From Streptomyces pactum (GTDB taxonomy: Bacteria > Actinomycetota > Actinomycetes > Streptomycetales > Streptomycetaceae), in assembly GCF_002005225.1 (NCBI RefSeq), contig NZ_CP019724.1:372001-436000 (forward strand): a stretch of 64,000 bases of DNA, given 5' to 3'. Of this stretch, positions 24,867-32,585 are shown piece after piece. How positions within the stretch are numbered: position 1 is the first letter of the stretch; every line of letters starts with the position of its first letter. A program made the position numbers and the translations under genes. The notes below the pieces were generated by a model. That model had not been told where the DNA came from. It was given only the letters and a program-made list of their open reading frames with translations, and did not search any database.

Positions 24867-24921
24867 CAGGGCCTCCTGCTGCTCGGTGATTCGACACCAA
24901 CGAGCTGTTCAGGAGGCCCTG
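24867..24921. repeat. 12-bp inverted repeat upstream of the transposase
   Basis: CAGGGCCTCCTG (24867-24878) and CAGGAGGCCCTG (24910-24921) are perfect inverted copies separated by 31 bp, just upstream of the transposase start. This could be an element terminus with internal symmetry, a transposase binding site, or a hairpin limiting read-through. No third copy was noticed near 23.2-23.9 kb. Confidence 0.6.
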
Positions 24922-24989
24922 TCCATATGCGTCCAGCCCTCCGCGACCACTCAATCGAGACTCCCGTTCGACGCGCATCTCTCAAGATC

Positions 24990-25222
24990 GGAACAACAAC
25001 AGCCACTGAACGGGAACGGCCTGGCGCAGCCCTGTTCGAGCCGCTGCGACAGGTCGGACTGGTCGAGCCGAGCAGCGCGGGCGCGAGGTCGTCCACATCG
25101 CCGTCGGCGCCCGGCTCGGCGCGCTGGCCCGCGAACTCGACCGGATCGGCCACTCCTGGGAGACCCGACTGCTGCGGATCAAGGCCCAGGCGGAACACCC
25201 TGGAACGGATGTCTCCGGCTGA
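24990..25222 (+). pseudogene. Frameshifted, 5'-truncated ArsR-type regulator
   Basis: The plus strand reads EPLRQVGLV in one frame and then, after a +1 shift near 25065, RAEQRGREVVHIAVGARLG and ALARELDRIGHSWETRLLRI before a TGA at 25222. Together this is the wing and C-terminal helix of an ArsR-family winged-helix protein (family pattern: LREAGLV..E..GR..VY). The recognition helix and N-terminus are absent. It lies directly beyond the IS inverted repeat, so insertion probably removed its 5' part. The other sequence in 24922-24989 shows nothing. Confidence 0.5.
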
Positions 25223-25259
25223 CGGATCGCGAGCTAGGAGCTACGAGCCGGCCGAGCTC

Positions 25260-26099
25260 TCAAGTCGGGTCCACGTCGGTGTGCAGCATGTGGTGATCCG
25301 AGTACCGGGTGGGTCGCACCCGGTGCTCGAGTGGGGCGATGCCTCGCAGGAAGACGTAGTCGAACTTGCTGTACCAGTCGGTGGTCGGCTCGCAGGAGCC
25401 GGCGGGTGCGGGGCGGCACTGGGGATCCGCATCGGTGGCCAGAGCCCACATCCGGGCGAGTTCCGGAGCGTCCGGTACGGCGTTGAAGTCGCCGAGAACG
25501 ATCGCGCGGTCGTGCCGGGCGACGTCCGCGGCGAGTACCCGGAGCTGGTCTGCCCGGAACGACTCCTGGCGTCGTTGGGCGAGGTGTGTGTTGAAGACCC
25601 GGACGGGCTCACCGCCCACCAGGGTGGTGACTGCCATGTACCCGCGGTCTTCGGATCCGCCGTCGGGATACTCGACGTTGACGTGGTCCGTCATCGGCGC
25701 TGCCGAGAGGACCGCCTGACCGAAGGCCCCCGGGCTCCACGGCAGTCCCCCGCACCGGCCCCGGTGCCCGAGAACCGTCCCGTACTCGACGTGGTACACC
25801 AGTCCGTAGACGCGCTCCAGATAATCCCGGATGCTCTCGACGTCGCGCACGCACGCCTCCTGGAGGCCTACGACCTGGGGCGCGTACGTGGCGATCTCCG
25901 CCGCCCGGTCGACGTTGCTCTCCTTGCAGGGGTTGCAGATGTTCCACGTCATGACCCGGTTCGATACGACGTCCTCGACCGCGTCGACGGGCAGTGACCT
26001 GGCGAAAAGGGCACCGCTCGGTGCACTGGGGCCGACGAGCACCACGCAGACCACCACCATGGCGCCCGCCAGCAACCACGTGCCCCTTCCCAGCACCAT
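25260..26099 (-). CDS. Secreted or membrane-anchored endonuclease/exonuclease/phosphatase-family protein
   Basis: A 279-residue protein; GGAGG sits 5 bases before ATG 26099. An N-terminal signal or anchor helix (WLLAGAMVVVCVVLVG) is followed by the EEP fold with all hallmark motifs: VMTWNICNP, VVGLQEACV (Glu, metal), VFNTHLA (His), VLGDFNAVPD (Asp/Asn) and a C-terminal RYSDHHMLHTDV (Asp-His). It would hydrolyse phosphodiester bonds outside the membrane; DNA, RNA or phospholipid are all possible. CNPC and other cysteines may form disulfides. Monocistronic. Confidence 0.8.
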   Translation of the reverse strand: MVLGRGTWLLAGAMVVVCVVLVGPSAPSGALFARSLPVDAVEDVVSNRVMTWNICNPCKESNVDRAAEIATYAPQVVGLQEACVRDVESIRDYLERVYGLVYHVEYGTVLGHRGRCGGLPWSPGAFGQAVLSAAPMTDHVNVEYPDGGSEDRGYMAVTTLVGGEPVRVFNTHLAQRRQESFRADQLRVLAADVARHDRAIVLGDFNAVPDAPELARMWALATDADPQCRPAPAGSCEPTTDWYSKFDYVFLRGIAPLEHRVRPTRYSDHHMLHTDVDPT

Positions 26100-26296
26100 C
26101 GCCTCCTCGATGTGGATACCCACGGCATCTGGCGTCTTCGCACACAAGGGTATGGGACCGGATCACCCTCGACTCAGCTTCTCACCTCTCACCGGGCCCG
26201 CGGCTCCACCCAGCACCCGGTGCCCACACGGCGGTTGCTCCGCTGCGTGCCGCAGCGCGCCCGTCGTGCCATGGCCGGCGCCTGCCCGGCGTGCCG

Positions 26297-26539
26297 TCAG
26301 GGAGCGGGGTCCACCACGCCGCTGATCTGCACTCGGTCGAAGGGATCGGCGGCGTCCGCGTGCGAGAGGTAGACGCGGGGGTCGTGGCGCGGGTTCTCCT
26401 CCTTCACCCGGCCCACCGAGGTGTTGAACGTCAGCTCCCCCTCGCCCTCCAGGGCCACCCACATCGGGCTGACCTGCGGCGCTCCGTCGGGGAACACGGT
26501 GCCGACGTACCAGGCCCTCGGTGGACCGTCGGTCGGCAT
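26297..26539 (-). pseudogene. Truncated PPOX/F420-type flavin oxidoreductase-like gene
   Basis: From ATG 26539 an 80-residue frame reads PRAWYVGTVFPDGAPQVSPM and continues with FNTSVGRVKEENPRHDPRVY and DPFDRVQISGVVDPAP, then stops. This is the start of a split-barrel pyridoxamine-phosphate-oxidase-like enzyme, which normally has 120-140 residues; the last strand and helix are missing. The start is within a coding-like region without a clear Shine-Dalgarno. I read it as a truncated gene. The adjoining 26100-26296 holds nothing recognisable. Confidence 0.55.
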
Positions 26540-26848
26540 GCTCCACTCGGACTCGGCGCCGAAGCTGCCCGACGGCTCCCGGCCCGCGTAGTTCCCCGGC
26601 TTCCCGGGGAGGCCGCGACGGTCCGCCCGGCCTGCCCGCGGGCTGTTCCTGCGTCCGTCGGCGGGTTCGTCGCAGCCGGTGTCCACGGGTACGACGAAGA
26701 CGGCGCAGCGCGTGCGCGGACCGCGTCGATCGCCTCCGCGCCGTCCGCGCACAGTGCTACTTCTCCTGGAGCACCGCGGTCTGCCGTCACGCGGCGGAAG
26801 AAGCTTCGCGGGCGTACGCCGTCGGCCGCGGCGCCGGGGCCGGCTGCC

Positions 26849-27334
26849 TCAGTCCTCGACCCAGCCGTGGCTCTCGGCGAACTTGACCAGCTCGTCGCGG
26901 ATCTCCAGGAGCTGCGCCGCGGTGATCCCGGGGCCGGACTTCAGCAGCACCTCGGTCACCTCCCTGGTGAACTCCGCCTTGCTGAGGACGTCGCACATCG
27001 GCTCCTCCCCGCCGGCGGCGCGTACGGGCGCCGGGGCGGCGGGTGCGGACACGACGGCCGAGGCGACCGAGTGCGGGGTCTGGAACCGGGGCGCCTGGGC
27101 ATCGGGGGCCGGCGTCGGGGAGGCCTGTGCCTCCTGCGTGAGCCGCACGTTCGAGGCCTTCAGGCCCCGGCCGCCGTCCTCGATCTCGAACTCGACCTCG
27201 AGCCCGGGGCGTAGATACGACTCTGGGATCAGCAGGTCGTTCACATGCAGGAAGATGTCCTCCCCGCCCTTTGCGGGGGCGATGAACCCATAGCCCCGCG
27301 CACTGTCGAAACGAATCACCCGGCCAACAGCCAC
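26849..27334 (-). CDS. Cold-shock-domain protein with C-terminal helical extension
   Basis: A 161-residue protein. Residues 1-66 are a cold-shock domain: VGRVIRFDSARGYGFIAP (RNP1-like GYGFI) and DIFLHVNDL (RNP2-like FLHV). A Pro/Ala-rich linker follows (about 75-110), then a helical C-terminal domain (CDVLSKAEFTREVTEVLL, AAQLLEIRDELVKFAESHG). The CSD would bind single-stranded RNA or DNA; the extension is unusual compared with ~67-residue CspA proteins and may mediate protein contacts. GTG 27334 is preferred because GGGGG lies 8 nt upstream; GTG 27340 is the alternative. Confidence 0.8.
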   Translation of the reverse strand: MAVGRVIRFDSARGYGFIAPAKGGEDIFLHVNDLLIPESYLRPGLEVEFEIEDGGRGLKASNVRLTQEAQASPTPAPDAQAPRFQTPHSVASAVVSAPAAPAPVRAAGGEEPMCDVLSKAEFTREVTEVLLKSGPGITAAQLLEIRDELVKFAESHGWVED

Positions 27335-27651
27335 TGACACAACCCCCACACCGCCGGGCCCTTTGCCCAGCCAACTTCGGCCGATCATAATACTCCCGTG
27401 AGCCGACGCGCACGCGGGTGTGCTCCCGCGGGGGCCGTCACAAGGCCGATCGTGGTGGCCGGCCAGTCCGAGGTCGGCCGTTGGTGTCCCTACGCCTGTT
27501 CGCCGGTGCGGCCGCCGCTGCCCTCGCCATCCCCTCGGCGGCTCACCGACCGCGGTGACCGCGCTCCCCGACCGCGGCTCGGTGCGCCCATGCACCAGTC
27601 GGCGCCGAGACGCCGTCGGCCGCGTTCGGTTCGTTCGCATCGGCCCGCGCT
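27335..27651. other. Intergenic region without a convincing gene
   Basis: About 317 bp between the cold-shock gene and the end of the next leftward gene. It must hold the cold-shock promoter and possibly a long leader, as is common for such genes. Open frames are Arg/Pro-rich with no ribosome binding sites. No hairpin stronger than background was noticed. Confidence 0.4.
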
Positions 27652-28272
27652 TCAGGACAGCACGCGGTAGGTCACGTGCGTGACCAGTTTCGCCGCTCGC
27701 GATTTCACCTGCTCGAGTTCGAGCGGCGGGACGCCCTCGAAGAGCCGCGTGCCGGCGCCGAGCGTGAGCGGCGCGATGTGCAGCCGCAACTCGTCGATCA
27801 GGCCGGCGGCCAGGTACTGGTTGATGGTGGTCGCGCCGCCCTGGACCGCCACGTCGCCGTCGCCGGCCGCCGCGCGCGCCTGTGCCAGTGCGGACTCGAT
27901 TCCGTCGGTGACGAAGTGGTAAGTGGTGCCGCCGTCCATCGGCTGCGGCGCACGCGCGTGGTGGGTGAGTACGAAGACCGGGGCGTGGAACGGTGGATCC
28001 TCGCCCCACCAGCCGTTCCACGGCCGATCCCACTCGCCGCGGACCGGGCCGAACATGTTGCGCCCCATGACGAAGGCCCTGGCGGCGGCCAACTGATCGA
28101 CCTCGGTCCGGTTCTCCTCGGGAGTCTCGACGAGCCAGGCGTGCAGCTTGGCTCCCCAGCCGTCGCCGGCGTCGTCGCCGAACGGACGTTCCTCGGTCTG
28201 GTTGAGACCGGCCGAGAACCCGTCGGCCGAGATCGTGATGTCGCAGGTCACCCTGCCCAGACGCGCAGTCAT
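27652..28272 (-). CDS. Dihydrofolate-reductase-like (RibD C-terminal family) protein
   Basis: A 206-residue protein; AGGAGG precedes ATG 28272. It has the RibD_C/DHFR-like fold: VTCDITISADGFSAG at the N-terminus, AFVMGRNMFGP near residue 75, VFVLTHHAR, DVAVQGGATTINQYLAAGLI (the nucleotide-binding G-G/A-T motif), then DELRLHIAPLTLGAGTRLF. These enzymes use NADPH on pteridine-like or unknown substrates and are widespread paralogues in Streptomyces. Not folate DHFR itself. Confidence 0.8.
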   Translation of the reverse strand: MTARLGRVTCDITISADGFSAGLNQTEERPFGDDAGDGWGAKLHAWLVETPEENRTEVDQLAAARAFVMGRNMFGPVRGEWDRPWNGWWGEDPPFHAPVFVLTHHARAPQPMDGGTTYHFVTDGIESALAQARAAAGDGDVAVQGGATTINQYLAAGLIDELRLHIAPLTLGAGTRLFEGVPPLELEQVKSRAAKLVTHVTYRVLS

Positions 28273-28430
28273 CGTTCGCTCCTCCTGGTAGCCGGAAGCG
28301 GTACACCCGCCAACCACGCTGGACGGAATCGACAGCTACCCAGCCGCCTGCCCCACTCGGTTGGGAGACATCCAGCAGTGTGGCCCGGACCGGGGCCTTC
28401 CGCCTCTCCGGCGGACCAGTCGGCCCGACG

Positions 28431-28466
28431 AGCCCGCGGAGCCCGGGGAGCCCGCGGAGCCCGGGG
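28431..28466. repeat. Perfect 18-bp tandem repeat, two copies
   Basis: AGCCCGCGGAGCCCGGGG occurs twice in tandem (28431-28448, 28449-28466) and consists of two related 9-bp halves. On the minus strand it gives a Pro-Arg-Ala repeat at the end of the decayed frame 28500-28768. Confidence 0.7.
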
Positions 28467-28499
28467 AGGACGACTGACCCTCCTGGGCCGGCCAGACCC

Positions 28500-28768
28500 G
28501 GTCCACGCACCGCGGTCACACCTCTCCGGCCGGAACAGTTCGCCGCCGATCTGCCCGATGAGTCCGTGCTCGTAGAGCATCAGCTCGGGGGCGATCCCGC
28601 CCTCCACCGGGTTCTTCGGCACCCGTACTCCGCCGCGGCGTCGAAGAGCAGTTCCCGCATCGTGGGGTCGCCCGACTCCTCGCGCAGCTTCAGCCCGAGG
28701 TCGCGCGACCAAAGCCGCTTCCCGTCGTCGGCCGAGTAGGCATCCTCCGGCGGCGCCGCGAAGGTCAC
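28500..28768 (-). pseudogene. Frameshifted remnant of an unrecognised protein
   Basis: Minus-strand frame from ATG 28768 reads KRLWSRDLGLKLREESGDPT then MRELLFDAAAEYG. A different frame continues with VRVPKNPVEGGIAPELMLYE and HGLIGQIGGELFRPERC. The two fit end to end around 28640, so a single frameshift has split one protein of at least 85 residues. I do not recognise the family. The 3' side dissolves into the 18-bp tandem repeat. Confidence 0.4.
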
Positions 28769-28792
28769 CTCTCGGTGCGGACGACGCAGCCG

Positions 28793-29008
28793 TCAGCGGC
28801 TGATCTGCTGGCGGTACATCACCTTGCGTACGTAACCGTCCGGGTCCTCGACGTGCCGCCGGCGGCCAAGCGCCTTCATCAGAGCGATCTCTACCAGGTC
28901 CTCGGCCTCGTGCCGGTCGCCGCCCGTCAGCAGGTTCGCCAGGCGCAGCAGGGCGCTCCACCGGGCGTCGACGTAGTCCCGGAATCTCTCTTGGTCCTGC
29001 GGGTCCAT
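28793..29008 (-). pseudogene. Truncated SigE-type sigma-70 factor (region 2 only)
   Basis: From ATG 29008 a 71-residue frame reads FRDYVDARWSALLRLANLLT, then DRHEAEDLVEIALMKALGR and PDGYVRKVMYRQQISR. This is sigma region 2 of the Streptomyces SigE family (usual pattern: LLRTAYLLTGD...AEDLVQ.AL.K). Region 4, needed for -35 recognition, is absent. With about 165 residues normal, this is a truncated gene, unless the short product acts alone. Confidence 0.6.
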
Positions 29009-29122
29009 CGGCCCTCCCGTTCCCTGAACGCATGCCGGCCCCGCTGGAAACCACTCGCGTGAACGCCCCGCAGAACGGGAGAATCGACAACCGGTGTCCA
29101 ACGCGCGCTGGAGGGGACCAAC

Positions 29123-29656
29123 GTGGTCGGCGAAGTGGTGCTGCGGCAGGTGGACGAGGTGAGCCTCGAAGGACTCCTCACCGTGGCCGTCGAGGATGCG
29201 GAACCCGAGGAGGTCATGCCTCCGGTGGCCGGTCCACCGGGGTGGACGCCGTTACGGCGGGAAGCCTTCCGGGCGTGGCACCGCGCTCGGCGCCCGGGGC
29301 TGGCCGGCCCGCTCAGGGAATCCACCTTCGTGATCCACCACGAGGGAAGAATAGTGGGGTCGGCCCGGCTGGCCGTCCGTGGCAGCCTCGAGGTCCTCGA
29401 GACGGGCATGTGGCTCGCCCGTTCCCGACGCGGCCGCGGGATAGGCGGCGCCGCACTGCGCGTACTGCTCGGCGAAGCCGCCGAAGCCGGTGCCCGGACC
29501 GTGGTCGCGGACACCAAAACGCACAACGCGGCGGCACTCGCGGCGCTGCGCGGCATTGGCGCGACGCTCGTCCCAAGTGGGGAAACCGACGACGTCCACG
29601 CCGAGTTGCGGTCGAGGACGATGCCGTCGCCCCGGCCTGCCGCCGAGCACCCGTGA
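29123..29656 (+). CDS. GNAT-family N-acetyltransferase
   Basis: A 177-residue acetyltransferase; GGAGGGGACC precedes GTG 29123. The acetyl-CoA binding motif A is ARSRRGRGIGGAALRVLL (R/Q-x-x-G-x-G/A) near residue 105, after a beta-strand ETGMWLA. Motif B is TKTHNAAALAALRGIGATLV, ending the fold. The substrate is not predictable; an amine of a small molecule or antibiotic is possible. It converges on the TetR gene, 41 bp away. Confidence 0.8.
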   Translation: MVGEVVLRQVDEVSLEGLLTVAVEDAEPEEVMPPVAGPPGWTPLRREAFRAWHRARRPGLAGPLRESTFVIHHEGRIVGSARLAVRGSLEVLETGMWLARSRRGRGIGGAALRVLLGEAAEAGARTVVADTKTHNAAALAALRGIGATLVPSGETDDVHAELRSRTMPSPRPAAEHP

Positions 29657-29697
29657 CCGCCCGGCTCCTGGTGAACTCCGTCCGGCCGAACCGCCGC

Positions 29698-30354
29698 TCA
29701 GCGCCTCCTCGTGGCAGCCGCTCCCGGGCTGTGTGCCGTCGTCCGGGATGAGCCGGAGGCGGGGTCGTGCCGGTCCAGGATTCCCTCGACGACTCTCATC
29801 AGCCGGTCCCCCGCCTGATCGATGCTTCCGTTCTGTGTGCTGACCTGAGCGCCTTCGAGTACGAAAGTGATCTCGGCCGCGGTCTGCTCGGGGTCGGGCA
29901 GACCGGCCTCGGCACACATCCCGACCAGCCTGCGGGTCTGGCGGGCCTTGTGCTCCTCGATCACCTGCCGTGCGGGATGCGAACGGTCGGGCAGTTCGGC
30001 GATGGAGTTGATGAACGGACAGCCCCGGTGCGAGATCGCCGGCAGTCCTTCGGCGATGAAGCGGGCCAGGGCCAGGATCTGCTCCCCGGGCCGGCCGGGA
30101 TGCTCGTCCTCGGCCCGGTCGAAGGCCGCCTGGTAGTCGGCGGCGACGATCCGCAGCCACTCCGCGACCAGCGCGTCCTTGGTTTCGAAGTGCCGGTAGA
30201 TCGCCATTTTGGTGGTTTCGGCCCTCTCGGCGATCGCCTGGACCCCCACCCGTCGGATCCCCTCGCTCTGGAAGAGCTCTTCCGCCGCGTCGAGGATGCG
30301 CTCACGTGGCGGCAGCTTCGCCACCCTGCCCGGTCTTCTGCCGGCCGATGCCAT
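29698..30354 (-). CDS. TetR-family transcriptional regulator
   Basis: A 218-residue regulator. The N-terminal helix-turn-helix is RERILDAAEELFQSEGIRRV, then IAERAETTKMAIYRHFETKD near residues 20-60. The C-terminal ligand-binding part contains HRGCPFINSIAEL and RMCAEAGL-like segments found in TetR proteins of the YcdC/AcrR type, with a low-complexity tail. ATG 30354 is the best start. It is divergent from an amidase, and a perfect 16-bp palindrome lies between them, so it probably represses both itself and the amidase operon. Confidence 0.85.
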   Translation of the reverse strand: MASAGRRPGRVAKLPPRERILDAAEELFQSEGIRRVGVQAIAERAETTKMAIYRHFETKDALVAEWLRIVAADYQAAFDRAEDEHPGRPGEQILALARFIAEGLPAISHRGCPFINSIAELPDRSHPARQVIEEHKARQTRRLVGMCAEAGLPDPEQTAAEITFVLEGAQVSTQNGSIDQAGDRLMRVVEGILDRHDPASGSSRTTAHSPGAAATRRR

Positions 30355-30422
30355 GACCACTCCGTGACGTCCCGTCGGTTGCGCGCCCTCGTCCCCTGCT
30401 ACGGTACCAGCCCGTCCCACGC

Positions 30423-30438
30423 GATACCGTTCGGTATC
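30423..30438. promoter_or_regulatory. Perfect palindromic operator in the TetR/amidase divergon
   Basis: GATACCG-TT-CGGTATC is a perfect 16-bp palindrome, 69 bp from the TetR start and 47 bp from the amidase start. Related CGGTAC/GGTACC half-sites flank it (around 30405 and 30441). The position and symmetry fit binding by the adjacent TetR dimer, overlapping both promoters. Confidence 0.7.
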
Positions 30439-30484
30439 ATCCGGTACCCGATGGTCTCGTTCATGCCTTCGACTGGGAGTGACA

Positions 30485-31945
30485 GTGAGAGTTGCCGAGT
30501 ACGTGAATTTCGACGCCGTCGGGCTCGCGGAGCTCGTGGCCAAGGGCGAGGTGACCCCCGCCGAACTGGCGGCAGCCGCACTAGAGGCCGCGCAGGCGGT
30601 CAACCGGCGGATCAACGCCATCGTGGACACGTGGCCCACCGACGACGAGCCCGAACCGGGCAGTGCGCCGCTGGCCGGAGTCCCATTCCTGATCAAGGAC
30701 ATCGGGGTCGCCATGGCCGGGAGACGCATGGAGCTGGGCAGCCGTCTCGCGGCCGGCAACGTCGCCGGCGCCGACTCCGCCCTCATGCTGCGCCTGCGCC
30801 GCGCCGGCCTCGTGACGTTCGGGCGCACCGCGACACCGGAGCTGGCCTACAGCATCACGACGGAACCGGTCCTGTACGGCCCGGCCCGCAACCCGTGGAA
30901 CCCGGAGCGCAGCGCGGGCGGCTCCAGCGGGGGCGCGGGCGCGGCCGTCGCTGCCGGGGTGGTCCCGATCGCACACGCCACCGACGCGGCCGGCTCGCTC
31001 CGCATACCCGCCGCCTACAACGGCCTCTTCGGCCTGAAGCCCACCCGTGGCCGGGTCTCCATGGGCCCCGACGCCGACGAGGTCTTCAACGGTCTGGCCG
31101 TGCACGGCAGCGTCAGCCGCACCGTGCGCGACAGTGCGGTTCTGCTCGACCAGATCCGCGGGCCGGAACCGGGTGATCCCTACTTCGCCGCGCAGCCGTC
31201 CCGGCCCTACGCGGAGGAAGTCACCGCGCCTCCGGGCTCGCTGCGGATCGGTGTCCTCCCTCAAGCATGGGGTGGGCGCCGCACCACCGCGCCAGTGGCC
31301 GACGCCCTCGCTCGCACCGTGCGTCTGCTCGAATCCCTCGGCCACCAGGTGGCCGAGGTCGAAGTCGGCCTCGGGGTCGACTGGGAGGAGTTCGTCCTGG
31401 CCAACGCCCGTCTGATGGCGGCGAACCTCGCGGCCTCGGTCGACGGGCTGGCCGCCGCCTTCAACCGGCCCGTCGACTCCTCGACCCTCGAGCCGGAGAC
31501 CCTGGCCGGCTACCACTACGGGCAGCGGGTCACCGGCGCCCAGTTCGTCACCGCTCTCGCGGTCCGTAACCGGGTCGCACGCGGCCTGGCACGGTTCTTC
31601 GGCGCCCACGACGTACTGCTCACCCCGGTCCTGCCGGAGCTTCCCATGCTCTTGGGTACTTACGCCGAGACCGCGGAGCCCCTGGACGGCCTCGGCTGGA
31701 TCGACCGCCTCAACGACCGCTCTCCGTTCACCATGCCGTTCAATGTGGCGGGCACCCCCGCCATGTCCGTACCGTTGACGGCCGACGCCGAGACCGGGCT
31801 CCCGATCGGTATGCAGTTCGCCGCCCGCTACGGACTCGAAGGCCTCCTCTTCCGCCTCGCCGGGCAACTCGAACAGGCGAGCCCGTGGACGGTCCGAACG
31901 CCGGCGGTGTGGGCGGGGACGGCACCGGCGACGGCATATCCGTGA
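30485..31945 (+). CDS. Amidase (amidase signature family)
   Basis: A 486-residue amidase with the Ser-cisSer-Lys triad: Lys in [12 protein letters not shown] (near residue 70), cis-Ser in [15 protein letters not shown] (near 145) and nucleophile Ser in [17 protein letters not shown] (near 170). It hydrolyses a carboxamide bond in the cytoplasm. GTG 30485 is preferred since GGGAG lies 5 nt upstream; GTG 30479 has no spacing. It is divergent from a TetR gene and 40 bp before a VOC gene, so an inducible operon acting on an amide compound is a reasonable inference. Confidence 0.9.
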   Translation: MRVAEYVNFDAVGLAELVAKGEVTPAELAAAALEAAQAVNRRINAIVDTWPTDDEPEPGSAPLAGVPFLIKDIGVAMAGRRMELGSRLAAGNVAGADSALMLRLRRAGLVTFGRTATPELAYSITTEPVLYGPARNPWNPERSAGGSSGGAGAAVAAGVVPIAHATDAAGSLRIPAAYNGLFGLKPTRGRVSMGPDADEVFNGLAVHGSVSRTVRDSAVLLDQIRGPEPGDPYFAAQPSRPYAEEVTAPPGSLRIGVLPQAWGGRRTTAPVADALARTVRLLESLGHQVAEVEVGLGVDWEEFVLANARLMAANLAASVDGLAAAFNRPVDSSTLEPETLAGYHYGQRVTGAQFVTALAVRNRVARGLARFFGAHDVLLTPVLPELPMLLGTYAETAEPLDGLGWIDRLNDRSPFTMPFNVAGTPAMSVPLTADAETGLPIGMQFAARYGLEGLLFRLAGQLEQASPWTVRTPAVWAGTAPATAYP

Positions 31946-31985
31946 CCGCAGACTGCTGCTAATCCATAGGGGAAGGCAGTTGCAC

Positions 31986-32366
31986 ATGCACAGAAGTCGA
32001 GTGTACGCCGTCATCATCGACACACCCGAAGCCGAGGCCGCCCAGTCAGCGCGCTTCTGGTCGGCGGCTCTCGGTGTCGTCGCTCAACCGTTCCCGCCCG
32101 CACCCCAGTTCACCAACCTTCATCAGGCTCTCCCAGGACTGGAGACCGCCGTGCAAGCGGTCGACGACGCACCCCGTATCCACCTGGACATCGAGACCGA
32201 CGACATCGAGGCGGAGACCGCGCGCCTGATCGGCCTGGGTGCGGAGCAGATCGCCCAGTGGCAGGAATGTCACGTGCTGCGGGTGCCCGGAGGGCACGTG
32301 GTGTGCGTGCTGCCCGTGGAGAGCGCGCCCGCCGAGTTCGAGGCACAGGCCAACGTCTGGCCCTGA
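31986..32366 (+). CDS. VOC/glyoxalase-like protein
   Basis: A 126-residue vicinal-oxygen-chelate-type protein; GGGGAAGG lies upstream of ATG 31986 (TTG 31980 is in frame). It has the beta-alpha-beta-beta-beta pattern: VYAVIIDTPEAEAAQSARFW, then a central IHLDIETDDIEAETARLIGL and VLRVPGGHVVCVLPVE. One half is degenerate, as in many VOC proteins of the glyoxalase_6 type. It follows the amidase by 40 bp, probably in the same operon. Confidence 0.75.
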   Translation: MHRSRVYAVIIDTPEAEAAQSARFWSAALGVVAQPFPPAPQFTNLHQALPGLETAVQAVDDAPRIHLDIETDDIEAETARLIGLGAEQIAQWQECHVLRVPGGHVVCVLPVESAPAEFEAQANVWP

Positions 32367-32459
32367 CCTGGCGGCGGCTCTGACCAGGCGGCGGCTACGC
32401 GGCGCAGGGGCTGGGCGAGGCGGAGCCGTCCGTTGCAAGAGCATGGCGGGCTTGCCTGC

Positions 32460-32486
32460 GGACGGCGGACGGCGGACGGCGGACGG
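32460..32486. repeat. 7-bp tandem repeat (GGACGGC), about four copies
   Basis: GGACGGC recurs at 32460, 32467 and 32474, with a fourth near-copy ending in T. It sits in the 219-bp gap between the VOC and peptidase genes. Seven-base units would shift frame if expanded, so it is unlikely to be coding. Confidence 0.7.
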
Positions 32487-32585
32487 TGCGTCACAGCACG
32501 CCACGCACGTGGATTCCGAGCCGACCGACCGGTCGTGGCCGGCTGCCCGCGCCCTCCCGCCGCTTCAGGCGTAACGTCCCGCCGC

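Noticed and set aside
32460..32486. CRISPR or regulatory array from the GGACGGC repeats
   Set aside because: Units are only 7 bp, contiguous without spacers, and low complexity; no CRISPR array was seen anywhere in the window.
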